Positions 42,186 through 52,374 of a stretch of DNA of 64,000 nt are shown piece by piece. The notes beneath the pieces are model-generated. The model searched no databases. It was given only the letters and a program-made list of their open reading frames with translations, and was not told the origin of the DNA. The number at the start of each line of letters is the position of its first letter. Positions within the stretch are counted from its first letter, which is position 1. This DNA is from Seminavis robusta (Eukaryota; Bacillariophyta; Bacillariophyceae; Naviculales; Naviculaceae): NCBI GenBank assembly GCA_903772945.1, contig CAICTM010000053.1, positions 1 through 64,000 on the forward strand. The letters are read 5' to 3'. The translations under genes and the position numbers were made by a program.

Positions 42186-43250
42186 ATGACAGCCTTGCAG
42201 GCTGCTAATCAACACCCTCCGACGCTCCCTCGAGAGCTGAATGCTACCGTTGGGAGAGTGTTACCTTTGATGAAAGCCACCATGAGCCTAACACAAACGA
42301 TCTTCAGATGCCACAGGTGCTCCGCAAGGCTTTACTGGCCATCTATTGGCTGCTTATCGACCCAGAAAGGTGGCAAGAATCCGCGATGGTTTTCGACGGG
42401 TAGCTCATCAAGTACATCAAGCGATGGCCAAGACCCCATACTGACGGCCAATGTAGTCCAAGGTCCCTCCCTACTGCAAACGTCCATCGCCCGGCCTTCG
42501 CCGTCCCTCATGGTTTTGCCTGGATTGCGATCTTTGCCCTTTTGGACCAGCTACGACGCATCCTCCGACACGAACCGAATTGCCTACCAAGATCCCACAT
42601 TGACGCATGTGGTGGAGCATTTGCAAGCCAATGTGGAGACCATTCGACAAGAATACCACCGCGTCGCACCATCACTCGACAGTGATTACAACCAACACGA
42701 CAATGAACACTCGCTCCATCAAGGAAAATGGGACTGGCACAGCTACATGACCAAAGGCGTCATTCAAGGCCAATTTGCAACAAAGTTCCCCGAGACGACC
42801 CAGATATTACAAACCCTACGACAAACACTCACCGCCAACACACCCAAAGGAGAGCAGCCCAGTTGGCTGCTACTCGAGAATATTCCCTTTGGGTACTCCT
42901 TTTTCTCCACCTTGCATCCGCAGTCCAGCATTCAAGCCCATACCAGTCCCATGAACTTGCGATGGCGGATTCATTTGCCCTTGGAAGTTCCTGCCAATTC
43001 CAATGAAATCGATGATGCCGATGGTATGCCACTCTGTGGCATCCGAGTGGGCCAACAAGTACAAACGTGGACTCAGGAAAAGGCGCTCGTACTCGATGAT
43101 TCCTATGATCACGAAGTTTGGAACCGGACCAATCACAAGCGGGTCCTGTTCTTACTCGATATTTGGCATCCCGATATACCCATCAAGGAACGAAAGGATA
43201 TTGTGGGAATGTTCCAGCATGCACAAGAGCAAGGGTGGTATAGTAAATAA
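42186..43250 (+). CDS. Aspartyl/asparaginyl beta-hydroxylase-family protein
   Basis: 2-oxoglutarate/Fe(II) dioxygenase of the Asp_Arg_Hydrox family (PF05118), which hydroxylates Asp/Asn side chains of proteins or acts on related substrates. The frame is 354 residues; the first 30-60 are poorly conserved, and a start at a later Met ('MSLTQTIFRCHRC') would give a basic, Ser-rich N-terminus that could target mitochondria. The catalytic half has 'FGYSFFSTLHPQSSIQAHTS', the first His ligand, then Arg in 'MNLRWRIHLPLEVP' (2-oxoglutarate side), 'CGIRVGQQVQTW', and the distal His in 'LDDSYDHEVWNRT'. 'RVLFLLDIWHPDI' closes the jelly-roll. All expected ligands are present. The substrate is unknown. It is divergent from the acidic membrane protein gene. 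Confidence 0.88.
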   Translation: MTALQAANQHPPTLPRELNATVGRVLPLMKATMSLTQTIFRCHRCSARLYWPSIGCLSTQKGGKNPRWFSTGSSSSTSSDGQDPILTANVVQGPSLLQTSIARPSPSLMVLPGLRSLPFWTSYDASSDTNRIAYQDPTLTHVVEHLQANVETIRQEYHRVAPSLDSDYNQHDNEHSLHQGKWDWHSYMTKGVIQGQFATKFPETTQILQTLRQTLTANTPKGEQPSWLLLENIPFGYSFFSTLHPQSSIQAHTSPMNLRWRIHLPLEVPANSNEIDDADGMPLCGIRVGQQVQTWTQEKALVLDDSYDHEVWNRTNHKRVLFLLDIWHPDIPIKERKDIVGMFQHAQEQGWYSK

Positions 43251-43805
43251 AGAGATAAAGAAAGAAAGAAAACAGTGATAGTTGAACAACGAGTGCACGA
43301 TACTTTTGGGTAGTTGTAAGTAGAGCCAATTGGCAAGGACGCACCCCGTCTTTGGGGAAACCAACGAGACTCTCTTAATTATGCCCTTTCGAAGTAGTAG
43401 AGATCTAACCATCGTACCGGTAGTCAGTTCAGCATGAGCAGATGTGTCCAATAGAAGAGCTTCGGCTACAACTAGAACAACTAAAGCAGTAATCCAAGAT
43501 GACCATCCAACGTGAATCCTATAAACACATCTATCTCTAGGATCCTTAGTCAGGGATCTCGGCCATCGCCGTGGAGCCCCAAGTCCAGCATGTTGCATTG
43601 CCAACTTTTTGCGGAGGTTTCCATTCTATCAAGCATCCTTCTTTGTCTTGACCGGGTTGAAGATGCGGTGTCGTGTTGGAAGGTCTCTCAAGCAACAGCC
43701 GCGGCGCCTTTCTTCGTAGTTGATGGCTAGATGACTGTTGGAATCGAATGATATCTGCACGGAAGGCTCAAACGGTCCTTTGCCCAGTCCACACAAGTTG
43801 GATCA
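43251..43805. other. Convergent 3' intergenic region
   Basis: 555 bases between two converging genes. One TACCGGTA at 43415. No gene. Confidence 0.5.
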
Positions 43806-46778
43806 TCAATCGGTGTCCCTGTAGGCATTGATGACGTCCCACACCATCTCAGTGTCCGGCTTGGATTCCCAATCTTTTGTCGTCTCCACAAGGTCCAGGA
43901 ACTTTTGAAGCATCAGTTCCGCCATTACCGACCCCTTCTCGTCATGGCACTTGAGCCATGCTTCAATCACGCAGGAGTAGGTTGTGGCATCTGGTCGAAT
44001 GCACCGTTCTTCCATGCGATCCAACAAAGCTTGAGCTCGACTAGCGACCGCGTTCCAATCGACTGGTTTGGTTGTGGAACTCCTCTCGTCCACAATCGCG
44101 TGAATGGCACAGTTGTAAGCGACCACATCCGGCATGATGTTGGGAAAGTCGCCCGTATCCGCCAAATCTTCCATGGTATCCAGCAACTTTTCAGCCTTCT
44201 CCGCTCCTTGACCGTCGTATCGGTATGCCAACATCACAGCATTGAAACTACGCCGTGTCGGTTTCATTTGTTCATCGCCAGCTTCGTACAGAGACATAAT
44301 TTCTCCCAACAACTCTTCCGCGCGTACTCCAGAATCCGCCATGCCAGAACGAGCAATTGAGTCCATGACAGCATTGTACATGATTGGGTGTGGCTTGTAG
44401 TAGTCGTGCCCTTGCTTGTACAGTCCTTCGTTGCGACGTAGCAACCATTCTGCCCTCTCTGCGCCTTGCATGGTTTGGGTCTTGGCCCAAGCTTGGAGAA
44501 TGGCGGAATAAAATACAGCATTCGGCTTCAACAGGGTGTCTCCATTGCGATAACTGCCTTCCACGAAACGAAGGAGCTCTTCGGCTCGATCAGCGGTACC
44601 AGCACTGCCGCTCTTGGTATAGCAATCAATGACAGTTGCATATGTCACAATGTCTGGTCTCAAATCCTTGTTGGGTGAAGTTTGCATCATTGTCAAGATT
44701 TCTTCCGCCTTGTCTTTGGAGGACGGTTGACCACTCTTGGCCAAGGCATTCAAAATACTATTGTAAAGAGCACGATTCGAGCGAAGGTCACTCGAGACAA
44801 CTCCAGCCTCCTCGAGCTGTTTCATGCGGACCAACAAATCATCGCATCGTTGTTCGGCGTCCGGAATTCGAGCCTTGGCATACGTATCGGCTATGCAAAG
44901 GAATGTGGTCTTGTCGGGTCCTACAGTTCCACCACTGTCATGCCGGTAGCACTTGTCCTCCAAAAGATTCAGCAAGGATTCGACTCGTTGCGGCGCAGCC
45001 TTGTCTCCGCTTTTGCTCCAGGCAGTAATGACGCTGTTATAGACAGTACTCCAGTTGAGGTTTCTTCGTGCATTTGGGGGCAGTCTCTCCAACATGTGGA
45101 GTAATTCTTCCGCCTTGTATCCTGCTTCACGGCAATTTCGGGTCTTGGACCAACCGTGGAGTATGGTAGTGAAGGAATTCGAAATTGGAGGAGGCGGACG
45201 AGGAAATGCCGGAAGGAGAATTGTCGATCTTTGTGGCGACGTGGATGGTTGCTGCTGCATTTCCTTCAGTAGATCTGTTGCCTTTAAGATATGCTCCTTG
45301 AGACCCGTCCTGCTCCATATCTGGATCATTGTATTGTACGAGACAATGCTCGGACTCATGTTCCTTCTTCCCGCAGCGGCAAGGTCGAGCATTCGTTGAA
45401 AGAGTTCCTCTGCCTCGTGAATGTCACTATGGGACGCAGAATTGGCATAGGCTTTGAGGGCGGTGGTGTAGGTGATTCGGTCGGGTGCCAGATCCATCCT
45501 GTCTGGAGACTCGAAATACAAGTCCTCTAGCTCTCGGAGCAATTCCTTGACACGAGCAATGTTTCCCAATTGTGCGTGGACGTTGAGGGCATGATTGAAA
45601 GTGGATGCATCAGGACGCACCGATTCCAAGCCTTCGTCCTTATAGAGGAACTGCATGGCTTCCAGGAGTTGATCTGCTTTTGCTCCGAAGTCAAATGTTG
45701 TGCTGTCGGTGGATCGACGTTTTTTCTGGTCTTGAGCATATGCCTTGAGCACGCAATGGAACCATACTTGTCGAGGAACCAGAGGTCTGTTTTCTTCTTC
45801 TGCTGGCAATTCGTCCTCTTGAATTTCCCGTATCAAGTCATGAAGCAATTGTTCGGCCTCTTGGGCATTTCCATGTTTGCCGTGCGCGGCAAACAGGAGG
45901 TTGAAGGTTTTCAAGTCGGGTTCACATGACATGTTACGAAACCATTCCATTGCTTTTTCCAGATCCTCAGGACTAGGTGATTTGGCGAATAATTCCAAGA
46001 CCAAGTTATACGTGTAAGTATCCGGTTGGAGGGTTGCCTCTCCTGCTTTGGCCATTTCCAAAAACAGTCGCATGACGGCATTCTTTGCCTGGACAATGGA
46101 GCGTTGTTTTGGTTGTTGTGATGGATGTGGGGTTTTTGGAAATGAAGGCTCCTTCTTGGATTGACTTTTAGATGGATCTTGTGAGCGATTCTTTGGAGTT
46201 TTCTTTCGATGTTTGTTGCTTTTTTGTGTGGCACTCTTGACCCATGCTTCCATGACGGCATTGTAGGAGAAGACACTGGGACGGACGGTGGGGTATCGCT
46301 TCATCTTTTGTAACAGTTGTTCTGATCTCAATGGTGCCATCCAATCTCCTCTCCCACTTTGTGTAGCATAGGCAAGAAAGACGGTATTGAAGCTCTTTTC
46401 ATCAATGGTGGGATCTCGATCTTTCATGGCGAGTTCCAATCGCTGATGAGCCAACTGGGCTCCATCGTATTTGTTTCTTCGAAACTTCATTAATTCCTTG
46501 ATGAGGGATTCATCTGGACGTTGCGGCTGATCTTGACTTGTCTTGATTTCAGGCTTGATAGATGATGGCAGACTCGAACGAGCAAATCTCTGGTGTTGGA
46601 AAAATGGACTAATTGTCGGCTTCAATTTCCCCTGCAGCCCCACGTTCCCACCGAGGAAGGCTTCCACAGCATTTCCCTCAAAGATGACACCCAGCAGCAC
46701 CAGCCACACTACCGGTACAAGGGCCAACATGGCGAAACAGAAAGCAAATCTCCACACGAGGTAGCTAGCTAGTTTCAC
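43806..46778 (-). CDS. Pentatricopeptide repeat (PPR) protein, plastid-targeted type
   Basis: A 990-residue helical-repeat RNA-binding protein; organellar PPR proteins stabilise, process or help translate specific transcripts. Residues 7-38 are a strong signal peptide and the cleavage context 'GNAVEAFLGGN' places Phe after Ala, the diatom plastid import motif; a basic Ser/Pro-rich transit-like stretch follows. From about residue 115 there are about 20 PPR-like units of 35 or more residues, with the usual 'TYNxVLxxxAKxG' and 'xxAExLLxxM' patterns, for example 'DTYTYNLVLELFAKSPSPED', 'DIVTYATVIDCYTKSGSAGT' and 'DATTYSCVIEAWLKCHDEKG'. A Lys/Ser/Pro-rich insert interrupts the early repeats (about 185-225). 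No intron. The RNA target cannot be read reliably. Confidence 0.93.
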   Translation of the reverse strand: MKLASYLVWRFAFCFAMLALVPVVWLVLLGVIFEGNAVEAFLGGNVGLQGKLKPTISPFFQHQRFARSSLPSSIKPEIKTSQDQPQRPDESLIKELMKFRRNKYDGAQLAHQRLELAMKDRDPTIDEKSFNTVFLAYATQSGRGDWMAPLRSEQLLQKMKRYPTVRPSVFSYNAVMEAWVKSATQKSNKHRKKTPKNRSQDPSKSQSKKEPSFPKTPHPSQQPKQRSIVQAKNAVMRLFLEMAKAGEATLQPDTYTYNLVLELFAKSPSPEDLEKAMEWFRNMSCEPDLKTFNLLFAAHGKHGNAQEAEQLLHDLIREIQEDELPAEEENRPLVPRQVWFHCVLKAYAQDQKKRRSTDSTTFDFGAKADQLLEAMQFLYKDEGLESVRPDASTFNHALNVHAQLGNIARVKELLRELEDLYFESPDRMDLAPDRITYTTALKAYANSASHSDIHEAEELFQRMLDLAAAGRRNMSPSIVSYNTMIQIWSRTGLKEHILKATDLLKEMQQQPSTSPQRSTILLPAFPRPPPPISNSFTTILHGWSKTRNCREAGYKAEELLHMLERLPPNARRNLNWSTVYNSVITAWSKSGDKAAPQRVESLLNLLEDKCYRHDSGGTVGPDKTTFLCIADTYAKARIPDAEQRCDDLLVRMKQLEEAGVVSSDLRSNRALYNSILNALAKSGQPSSKDKAEEILTMMQTSPNKDLRPDIVTYATVIDCYTKSGSAGTADRAEELLRFVEGSYRNGDTLLKPNAVFYSAILQAWAKTQTMQGAERAEWLLRRNEGLYKQGHDYYKPHPIMYNAVMDSIARSGMADSGVRAEELLGEIMSLYEAGDEQMKPTRRSFNAVMLAYRYDGQGAEKAEKLLDTMEDLADTGDFPNIMPDVVAYNCAIHAIVDERSSTTKPVDWNAVASRAQALLDRMEERCIRPDATTYSCVIEAWLKCHDEKGSVMAELMLQKFLDLVETTKDWESKPDTEMVWDVINAYRDTD

Positions 46779-47849
46779 AAAAGAAGATTTTCGGCGGGAT
46801 GTGGTGGACGAGAGATGGATGATGGACGAGGTTGGAGCTTTTGGAACTTCAACCAGGAATGGGTCAGTCCCGAGTCCTCTTAGCCCTTGCCCAACTTTCC
46901 AGTTTTATGTAGTTTTCCCTTAGTTTTAGTTCTTTGTGCCGAACTGTTGGCTTTCCAATGGTTACGTGTACCGCTGCCCCACCTGCCTGCAAAATACTAT
47001 CTACCGGTACCGGTGGCTAGCCAGTAGGCACCAGAACTACCTTTGCTCGCACGGTACCAAAGACAAATAAATGTGCACTTACTCGATTTGCGGAAAGGGA
47101 CGTCTCAACTTTGGTTCGGGAAGTCGAAGTGAGACAGCAGAATGAGTCGATTCGAGACAGTGTAAGTCAGTTCTGGCAAGGGTGGAACATACCAGAAGGG
47201 CGTCACTGGTAGCCGATTTCCAGCCAGTGCTGATGGATCAACTTGCTTCTCATTCCAAAGGCAAATGGCGGTGGAATCGAAACGTAACTGAAGAACAACA
47301 CGACGAACCACAGCCAAAGCAAGATGGCACACCACTGGGAACTACATCAAACCTTCCACCAGCTCCCACATCCCCACCTCCAATGATGCCCGCATCGGTA
47401 CCGGTACGTCAGGGCGACTTTGAAACTGACGAAACTAGCTAGCACCGAGACGGACAGCGACGAGGATTCGATTGATTCCAATGAAATAGCATCTGGGCAT
47501 TCCAGAGGTGGGCATGAGCGTGTGAACGTTCAACCCAACCCATCTATTACTAGTACTCATTGGCCCTGCTGAAGTTACGGTACATCCATGATCCTTTCAA
47601 TTGTGCTTGCTCTGACGATCAGAGCATTGGGATCCACTCTTGCCAGTGGGGTGAACGGTACAGTATTGGCATCATCTCATTTCTGCCATCCTAGATTGCA
47701 ATAATAATGCTGTTTTACTTTAAGGGGTTGCGCATATGTATGTCTGTTGTGTGGCATGGGCCACTAAAGTATCCATTAGTTTTTCTGCCAGTACAGTACC
47801 GGTATAAACTTTTTCAAACTGGTTGGAGTAAGGATTTGGGTGAGGGTGG

Positions 47850-48170
47850 TCTTCCCTTCTAACTTTTATTTTGTTTTGAAAGATAATGGTTGAAGGCTGG
47901 GGTGGTTTGTCCATGTTTATCAATCGGTTTTAACCCTAGAGGTGCTGTTTGTCTCGATGCGCACCGACTCGCACCGACATGGGCCTACTCGCGTCACTTT
48001 TGTGGGACTCAAAAGAGTCCATCAGTTTTTCTTTGCACCTCTTCTGTCTAAAAACTTCAGAAAAATTTAAAGTTGTTAACCCAAGAGGTGCAAATTGGCG
48101 ATCGCTGGCCACTCAAATCCTTCCAATGAAACATATTTGCACCTCTTCTGATCTTTGGCTAAAACTACTA
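47850..48170 (-). repeat. Dispersed repeat, copy 1 (inverted relative to copy 2 at 54290-54720)
   Basis: Its reverse complement matches 54415-54720 through 'aggtgcaaatatgtttcatt', 'acctcttgggttaacaactt', 'actgatggactcttttgagt' and 'aacatggacaaaccacccca'. It carries one 'gcgatcgc' where copy 2 has four. The motif 'agaggtgcaa' occurs repeatedly inside. No coding capacity; a MITE-like element of unknown family is possible. Confidence 0.8.
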
Positions 48171-48234
48171 CCTGGTACCTGGTACCAGGTACATACAGTA
48201 GTAGCTTTTTCGCTTTTTCTTCCCGTATCCGTTG

Positions 48235-48242
48235 ATGACGTC
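48235..48242. promoter_or_regulatory. CRE-type TGACGTCA palindrome upstream of UXS
   Basis: A perfect TGACGTCA lies 257 bases before the UXS start codon. This is the binding site of bZIP factors and is a known CO2/cAMP-responsive element in diatoms. Function here is inferred. Confidence 0.35.
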
Positions 48243-48498
48243 ACATAGATTCTTTTATGACCTCCGACCACTTCCCCTTGGCCCCTTGCTCGCGAAAGAT
48301 CGTCACCACAAACCACAAAAGCAACCATCGAAAAAGACCCAACACCAGTCTACTTGTGGCACTTTGGAGAAGCAAAGCCGCATTGGAGCTAGAGCTGGTT
48401 AGATCTTCAAAAAAAAAAAAAAGCCGTGAGCTCATTATTATTTGCATTGAGTGGTTGGTTGACCTCATTCTACCTTGAAAGTAAAAAACTACAACACC

Positions 48499-49999
48499 AT
48501 GGCCCGATTGCAACTTCGAGCCGGAAAGTCTCCCGCTCAGTCTCCGGCGGAGCGCGACAATCAAACACTGCCGCAACGACGAACTCCGACGAAAAGTACC
48601 AGTAGCAGTGGTGGCGGTATGTCGAGTTTTTTCTCTCGGCAATCTGTCATGATGCTGGCAGTGGGTCTGTTGACGGGCTATGTGATTCTCCCCATTTTCT
48701 TGATTGAAACCAAGATCCGAGGCGACTATGTCTATGGCCGCTTGCCCCAAATAACCACTTCCGATGAAGTCATTAACCGCTCCCGCATGCTTCCCGAAAA
48801 CGATCGCAGTGCAGCGTTGGAACGACTCATGGAAGACCGCGATGTCATGGCACACCAATCGCTGCCCACTTCCACCACACCCCAAATTATGCGTACCAAG
48901 ACACTGCCCGATCATCATCGCAAGAAGATTCTTGTCACGGGGGGAGCTGGATTTGTGGGCAGTCATTTGGTGGACAAACTCATGCAACAAGGACACGAAG
49001 TCATTGTGGTCGATAACTTTTTCACGGGGCAAAAGAAAAATATTGCTCATTGGTTGCATCATCCAAACTTTAGGTATGTCTGTGTCTTCTTTCTAGTTTG
49101 GCAGGTAGTTATCATTTTCTGGTCATTGTCGGATTCTCATCACTTTTTTGCTATGATTATATTATCATTCCAGTCTTGTGGTCCACGATGTCACGGAAGA
49201 AATCATGCTGGAAGTCGATCAAATCTATCACTTGGCATGTCCCGCCAGTCCTCCTCATTACCAGTACAACCCCGTCAAAACCATCAAGACATCCACCATG
49301 GGAACACTCAATATGCTCGGACTGGCCAAGCGTGTCAAGGCCCGCATCCTGTTAACATCCACATCGGAAATCTACGGAGATCCCCAAGAACATCCTCAAA
49401 AAGAATCCTACTGGGGCAATGTCAACACGGTCGGACCTCGTTCTTGCTATGACGAAGGCAAACGCGTCGCCGAAACCATGATGTACTCGTACAAAAACCA
49501 AAATCACGTCGAAGTCCGTGTGGCTCGTATTTTCAATACGTTTGGACCTCGAATGCATCCCAATGATGGTCGTGTGGTGAGTAACTTTATCATTCAAGCC
49601 CTGCAAAACAAAGACATGACAATTTATGGAGCTGGAGAACAAACACGATCCTTCCAGTACGTCTCCGATTTGGTCGAAGGATTGCACGCCCTCATGAATG
49701 GCAAATACGACATGCCCGTCAATCTCGGCAATCCCGATGAGTATTCCGTCAAGGATTTTGCCGAGTACGTGCACAAAATGACCGAGAGTCAGTCCAAAAT
49801 CGAGTTTTTACCCAAGTCACAGGACGATCCCAGTCAACGACGACCCGATATTACCACTGCCAAGGAAAAGATTGGATGGGAACCACAGGTGACGGTGGAG
49901 AATGGATTGAAAAAGACGATTGAATACTTTCAGAGTGTGTTGGATGAAGCGGGAGAGATTATCCCGACGGGACCCGGTGCCGCCAAGCCAGAAGCCTAA
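48499..49999 (+). CDS. UXS1: UDP-glucuronate decarboxylase (UDP-xylose synthase), Golgi type II membrane form
   Basis: Converts UDP-glucuronate to UDP-xylose with bound NAD+, supplying xylosyltransferases. Two exons, 48499-49073 and 49174-49999, with a 100-base GT-AG intron splitting a Ser codon; the product is 466 residues. The N-terminus has 47 basic/Ser residues, one membrane span at about 48-70 ('[20 protein letters not shown]') and a stem, as in the Golgi-resident animal and plant forms. The short-chain dehydrogenase fold begins at about 142 with GGAGFVG (148-154), then '[19 protein letters not shown]', the catalytic Tyr284-X3-Lys288 in 'SCYDEGKR', and '[20 protein letters not shown]'. 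All motifs present. The start was chosen at ACACCATGG; an in-frame ATG eight codons earlier adds nothing recognisable. Confidence 0.95.
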
Positions 50000-50523
50000 C
50001 TAATGGGCGTGTGTGGCTTTTGGGTTTCTTGGATGGATGGATAGATGGTCCAATCTTCGTTTACATGATCTCTTTCATTTATTCTGATAAGATTTATAAT
50101 GACGACAACAATCTGTTCGCTTGTAGATGATTCCGACCCTTGCCTGGTTGGGGCTCATTTTACCTCCTGTTGCCAAGCAATACTGTAGGCTCAAATTGTT
50201 GGTGCTTCGAAAGAGGCCACTAGCTAGGTTTGATGGAAGGAGTCAACCACGCTTCAATTGCAACGAGTGGGTTCTCATTGTGCTCGGTTGAGGCAACATC
50301 CCGTGAATTGGTAAGGTCGTAGAGCTGCTTGATGCTGGTTTGTTAGTCATTCATTCCCACAGGCCTGACCAACAACTATTGAGGTCGTGAAGCGCGCTCA
50401 GACTACAAAAATGGGATTATGGGTGTTTTTGCATTGTCACAGCTAGCTACTAGAGTCCTGATGAGCAGTACAAAATGTCAATTGTAGCTTTACCTTGGCA
50501 TGGCATGTTTTTATGTATGTCTG
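50000..50523. other. Convergent 3' intergenic region
   Basis: 524 bases between UXS and the GT32 gene, which end towards each other. Nothing recognised. Confidence 0.5.
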
Positions 50524-51918
50524 CTACCTTTGTCCTTGTTCTCGTTGGATCCATTCTCTGCCTGGAAAGCGGCTGGATCTTCGCTCCAACTCATAGAGAT
50601 GCTGTTGACAGGACCCTCGATCCACCAACTTACTTAGGGCATTCTTCCAGTGGACCGCTCCCGAATCGGCCTTGTACTGTTCCGCAACCGTCCAATTGTG
50701 TGTGGCATTGTATGGAAAGGGGTCTTTCCGCTTGTTGATGAGGCATACCGCGGCCTTCTTGCGTGTGTATTTGATGCCTGTTGTATTGAAATTCCCATAA
50801 TGCATCCCCTCCTTGTATCGATCCTCTGAGGAAAAGGCATATGCGTATCCTTTTTTGAGTGCTTCGGGACCCGTCATACCAACCAACTTGGGTTGTGAGA
50901 TTTCCGGCATTTCCAAGAGTCGTTTGAAAATTGTCAGAAGGGAGTGGTAGGTGGCCGGATGTCCCGGCGAAGTCGCAAAACACCATTGGGAAGGTCGGTT
51001 AAAGTTATCACTAAAGGAAAAGAAATCGACGTGATGTGGGATGAGATCTTCTGTGAATTGTTCGGTTGGAATTTCATCCAGGTCTACATATAAACCACCT
51101 GGATGAATGAGATGAAATGAAACAAAGTGCATGCATGAGGAGATGATAATGTTGGCAAGGAAGGTACACATGTATGCGTACTCGGTACTGTACTCACCAA
51201 ATCGGTAGAGGACCAATTGTCGCCATATATCAATGAGCATGGCATTGCGCATTTTGGCACACTGCAGCACTTTGGCCAATTCCGGGAACTCTGGCCAGAA
51301 CTCTTGTTGCATCATCTTGGCGACAGAATAATCATCATGGTAGAAAATGCTGTAATTTGGAAATTGTTTCTTCCATTGTTGAACGGCAACTGCTTGAAGG
51401 TGATGCAAACAGCGACCCTTGTTGGGACCATGATGTGGATCATCGTGGATCCATGCGAGATGGACCATGCGTGGTATTCTGCGTTTGTTGTCTTCGTAGG
51501 ACCAAGCAGCAAATTGCTCTGGTTCTTCCTTGTTGGCATTGTTTTGATCCTGTTGGAGTAGGATGCGATCATCGATGAGGACAAAGGGCCATGTACAATT
51601 GTGATGCTGTTGATGATTCTGAGCACTTTCTCTGGAGAGTTGTAACAGACTCAGCTTTTGGGATGACCATGAGTAGAAGTGACTGTCACTCTTGGCAACC
51701 TCATCTTGTATTTTGGATGTTGTGACTGTCGCCCCAGAAGAAGACACAAATAATGACAAGTTTCGCATATCGCCATTTTGGAGTCCCTTAATCCATCCCG
51801 TCGTGCAGCGCAGCAGGATGTAGGTCAATAGAAGTATCCCTAGAAAGTTGGATTTGATAGTGCCATTGTCAGTGTTCTTGTTGCTTCGCCTCAGTAATCG
51901 GGATGTTGAAATCTTCAT
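50524..51918 (-). CDS. GT32-type (OCH1-like) glycosyltransferase, type II membrane protein
   Basis: Golgi glycosyltransferase with the DXD sugar-binding domain found in yeast OCH1 mannosyltransferase and related enzymes. Basic N-terminus, one membrane span at about residues 24-38 ('NFLGILLLTYILLRC'), stem, then 'RIPRMVHLAWIHDDP', 'WKKQFPNYSIFYHDDYS', 'MRNAMLIDIWRQLVLYRFGG' and the DxD in 'LYVDLDEIPTEQF'. Two exons, 51198-51918 and 50524-51098. The 99-base intron (donor GTGAGT, acceptor CATCCAG) is a multiple of three and has no stop, so unspliced RNA reads through with 33 extra residues. Splicing restores the family's continuous 'RFGGLYVDLD'. Spliced length 431 residues. It sits tail-to-tail with UXS. 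The sugar is unknown. Confidence 0.88.
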   Translation of the reverse strand: MKISTSRLLRRSNKNTDNGTIKSNFLGILLLTYILLRCTTGWIKGLQNGDMRNLSLFVSSSGATVTTSKIQDEVAKSDSHFYSWSSQKLSLLQLSRESAQNHQQHHNCTWPFVLIDDRILLQQDQNNANKEEPEQFAAWSYEDNKRRIPRMVHLAWIHDDPHHGPNKGRCLHHLQAVAVQQWKKQFPNYSIFYHDDYSVAKMMQQEFWPEFPELAKVLQCAKMRNAMLIDIWRQLVLYRFGEYSTEYAYMCTFLANIIISSCMHFVSFHLIHPGGLYVDLDEIPTEQFTEDLIPHHVDFFSFSDNFNRPSQWCFATSPGHPATYHSLLTIFKRLLEMPEISQPKLVGMTGPEALKKGYAYAFSSEDRYKEGMHYGNFNTTGIKYTRKKAAVCLINKRKDPFPYNATHNWTVAEQYKADSGAVHWKNALSKLVDRGSCQQHLYELERRSSRFPGREWIQREQGQR

Positions 51919-52374
51919 TCTATCTATCGATTTTCTATCTATCTTTTACCACTGACTGAGGATATGCTCATTCATATTGAAGGATTGAAGGATTCGATTC
52001 ACTTCCCCACTCTCAGCACTCAGCATTGCTTTTTTTACAGAACAAAAATCGTCCAACGGCCTCCGAGAGGTTTTTTCTTTCATCCGTGCCACCTGTGCCA
52101 CCGGTACCGGTACCAGGTACCGGTAAGATCGTAGAGCTGCTTGATGCTGGTTAGCAAAGACACGCATTCCCACCACTCCAGCTTTCTTCCAATGTTTTCG
52201 ACCGGCTTCTACAAAAGGTCTTCCCACGTTTCGTGGTCGAAGCAACCGAAGCCGACAGAACCACATCGGCCTCCTTTTTCATCATCATTGTTGTGGCTGT
52301 AATTCATAATCCCAATCTCAGCCAAAAGAAAGCGCAAGAGATAGCAGATAATAGCAGATAATAGCGAGAGAAAA
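51919..52374. other. Divergent intergenic region
   Basis: 456 bases between the GT32 gene and the DnaJ gene. It contains a dense ACCGGTACC block at 52099-52125 with two TACCGGTA sites. No gene. Confidence 0.6.

Larger units (their letters stand above)
46779..48498. other. Divergent intergenic region with repeat copy
   Basis: 1.7 kb between the PPR gene (minus) and UXS (plus). Holds four TACCGGTA/ACCGGTACC type sites (47002, 47399, 47797 and a 'ctggtacctggtaccaggta' block at 48170), one copy of a dispersed repeat (47850-48170), a CRE palindrome and an A-run of 13 near 48410. No gene supported. Confidence 0.6.
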
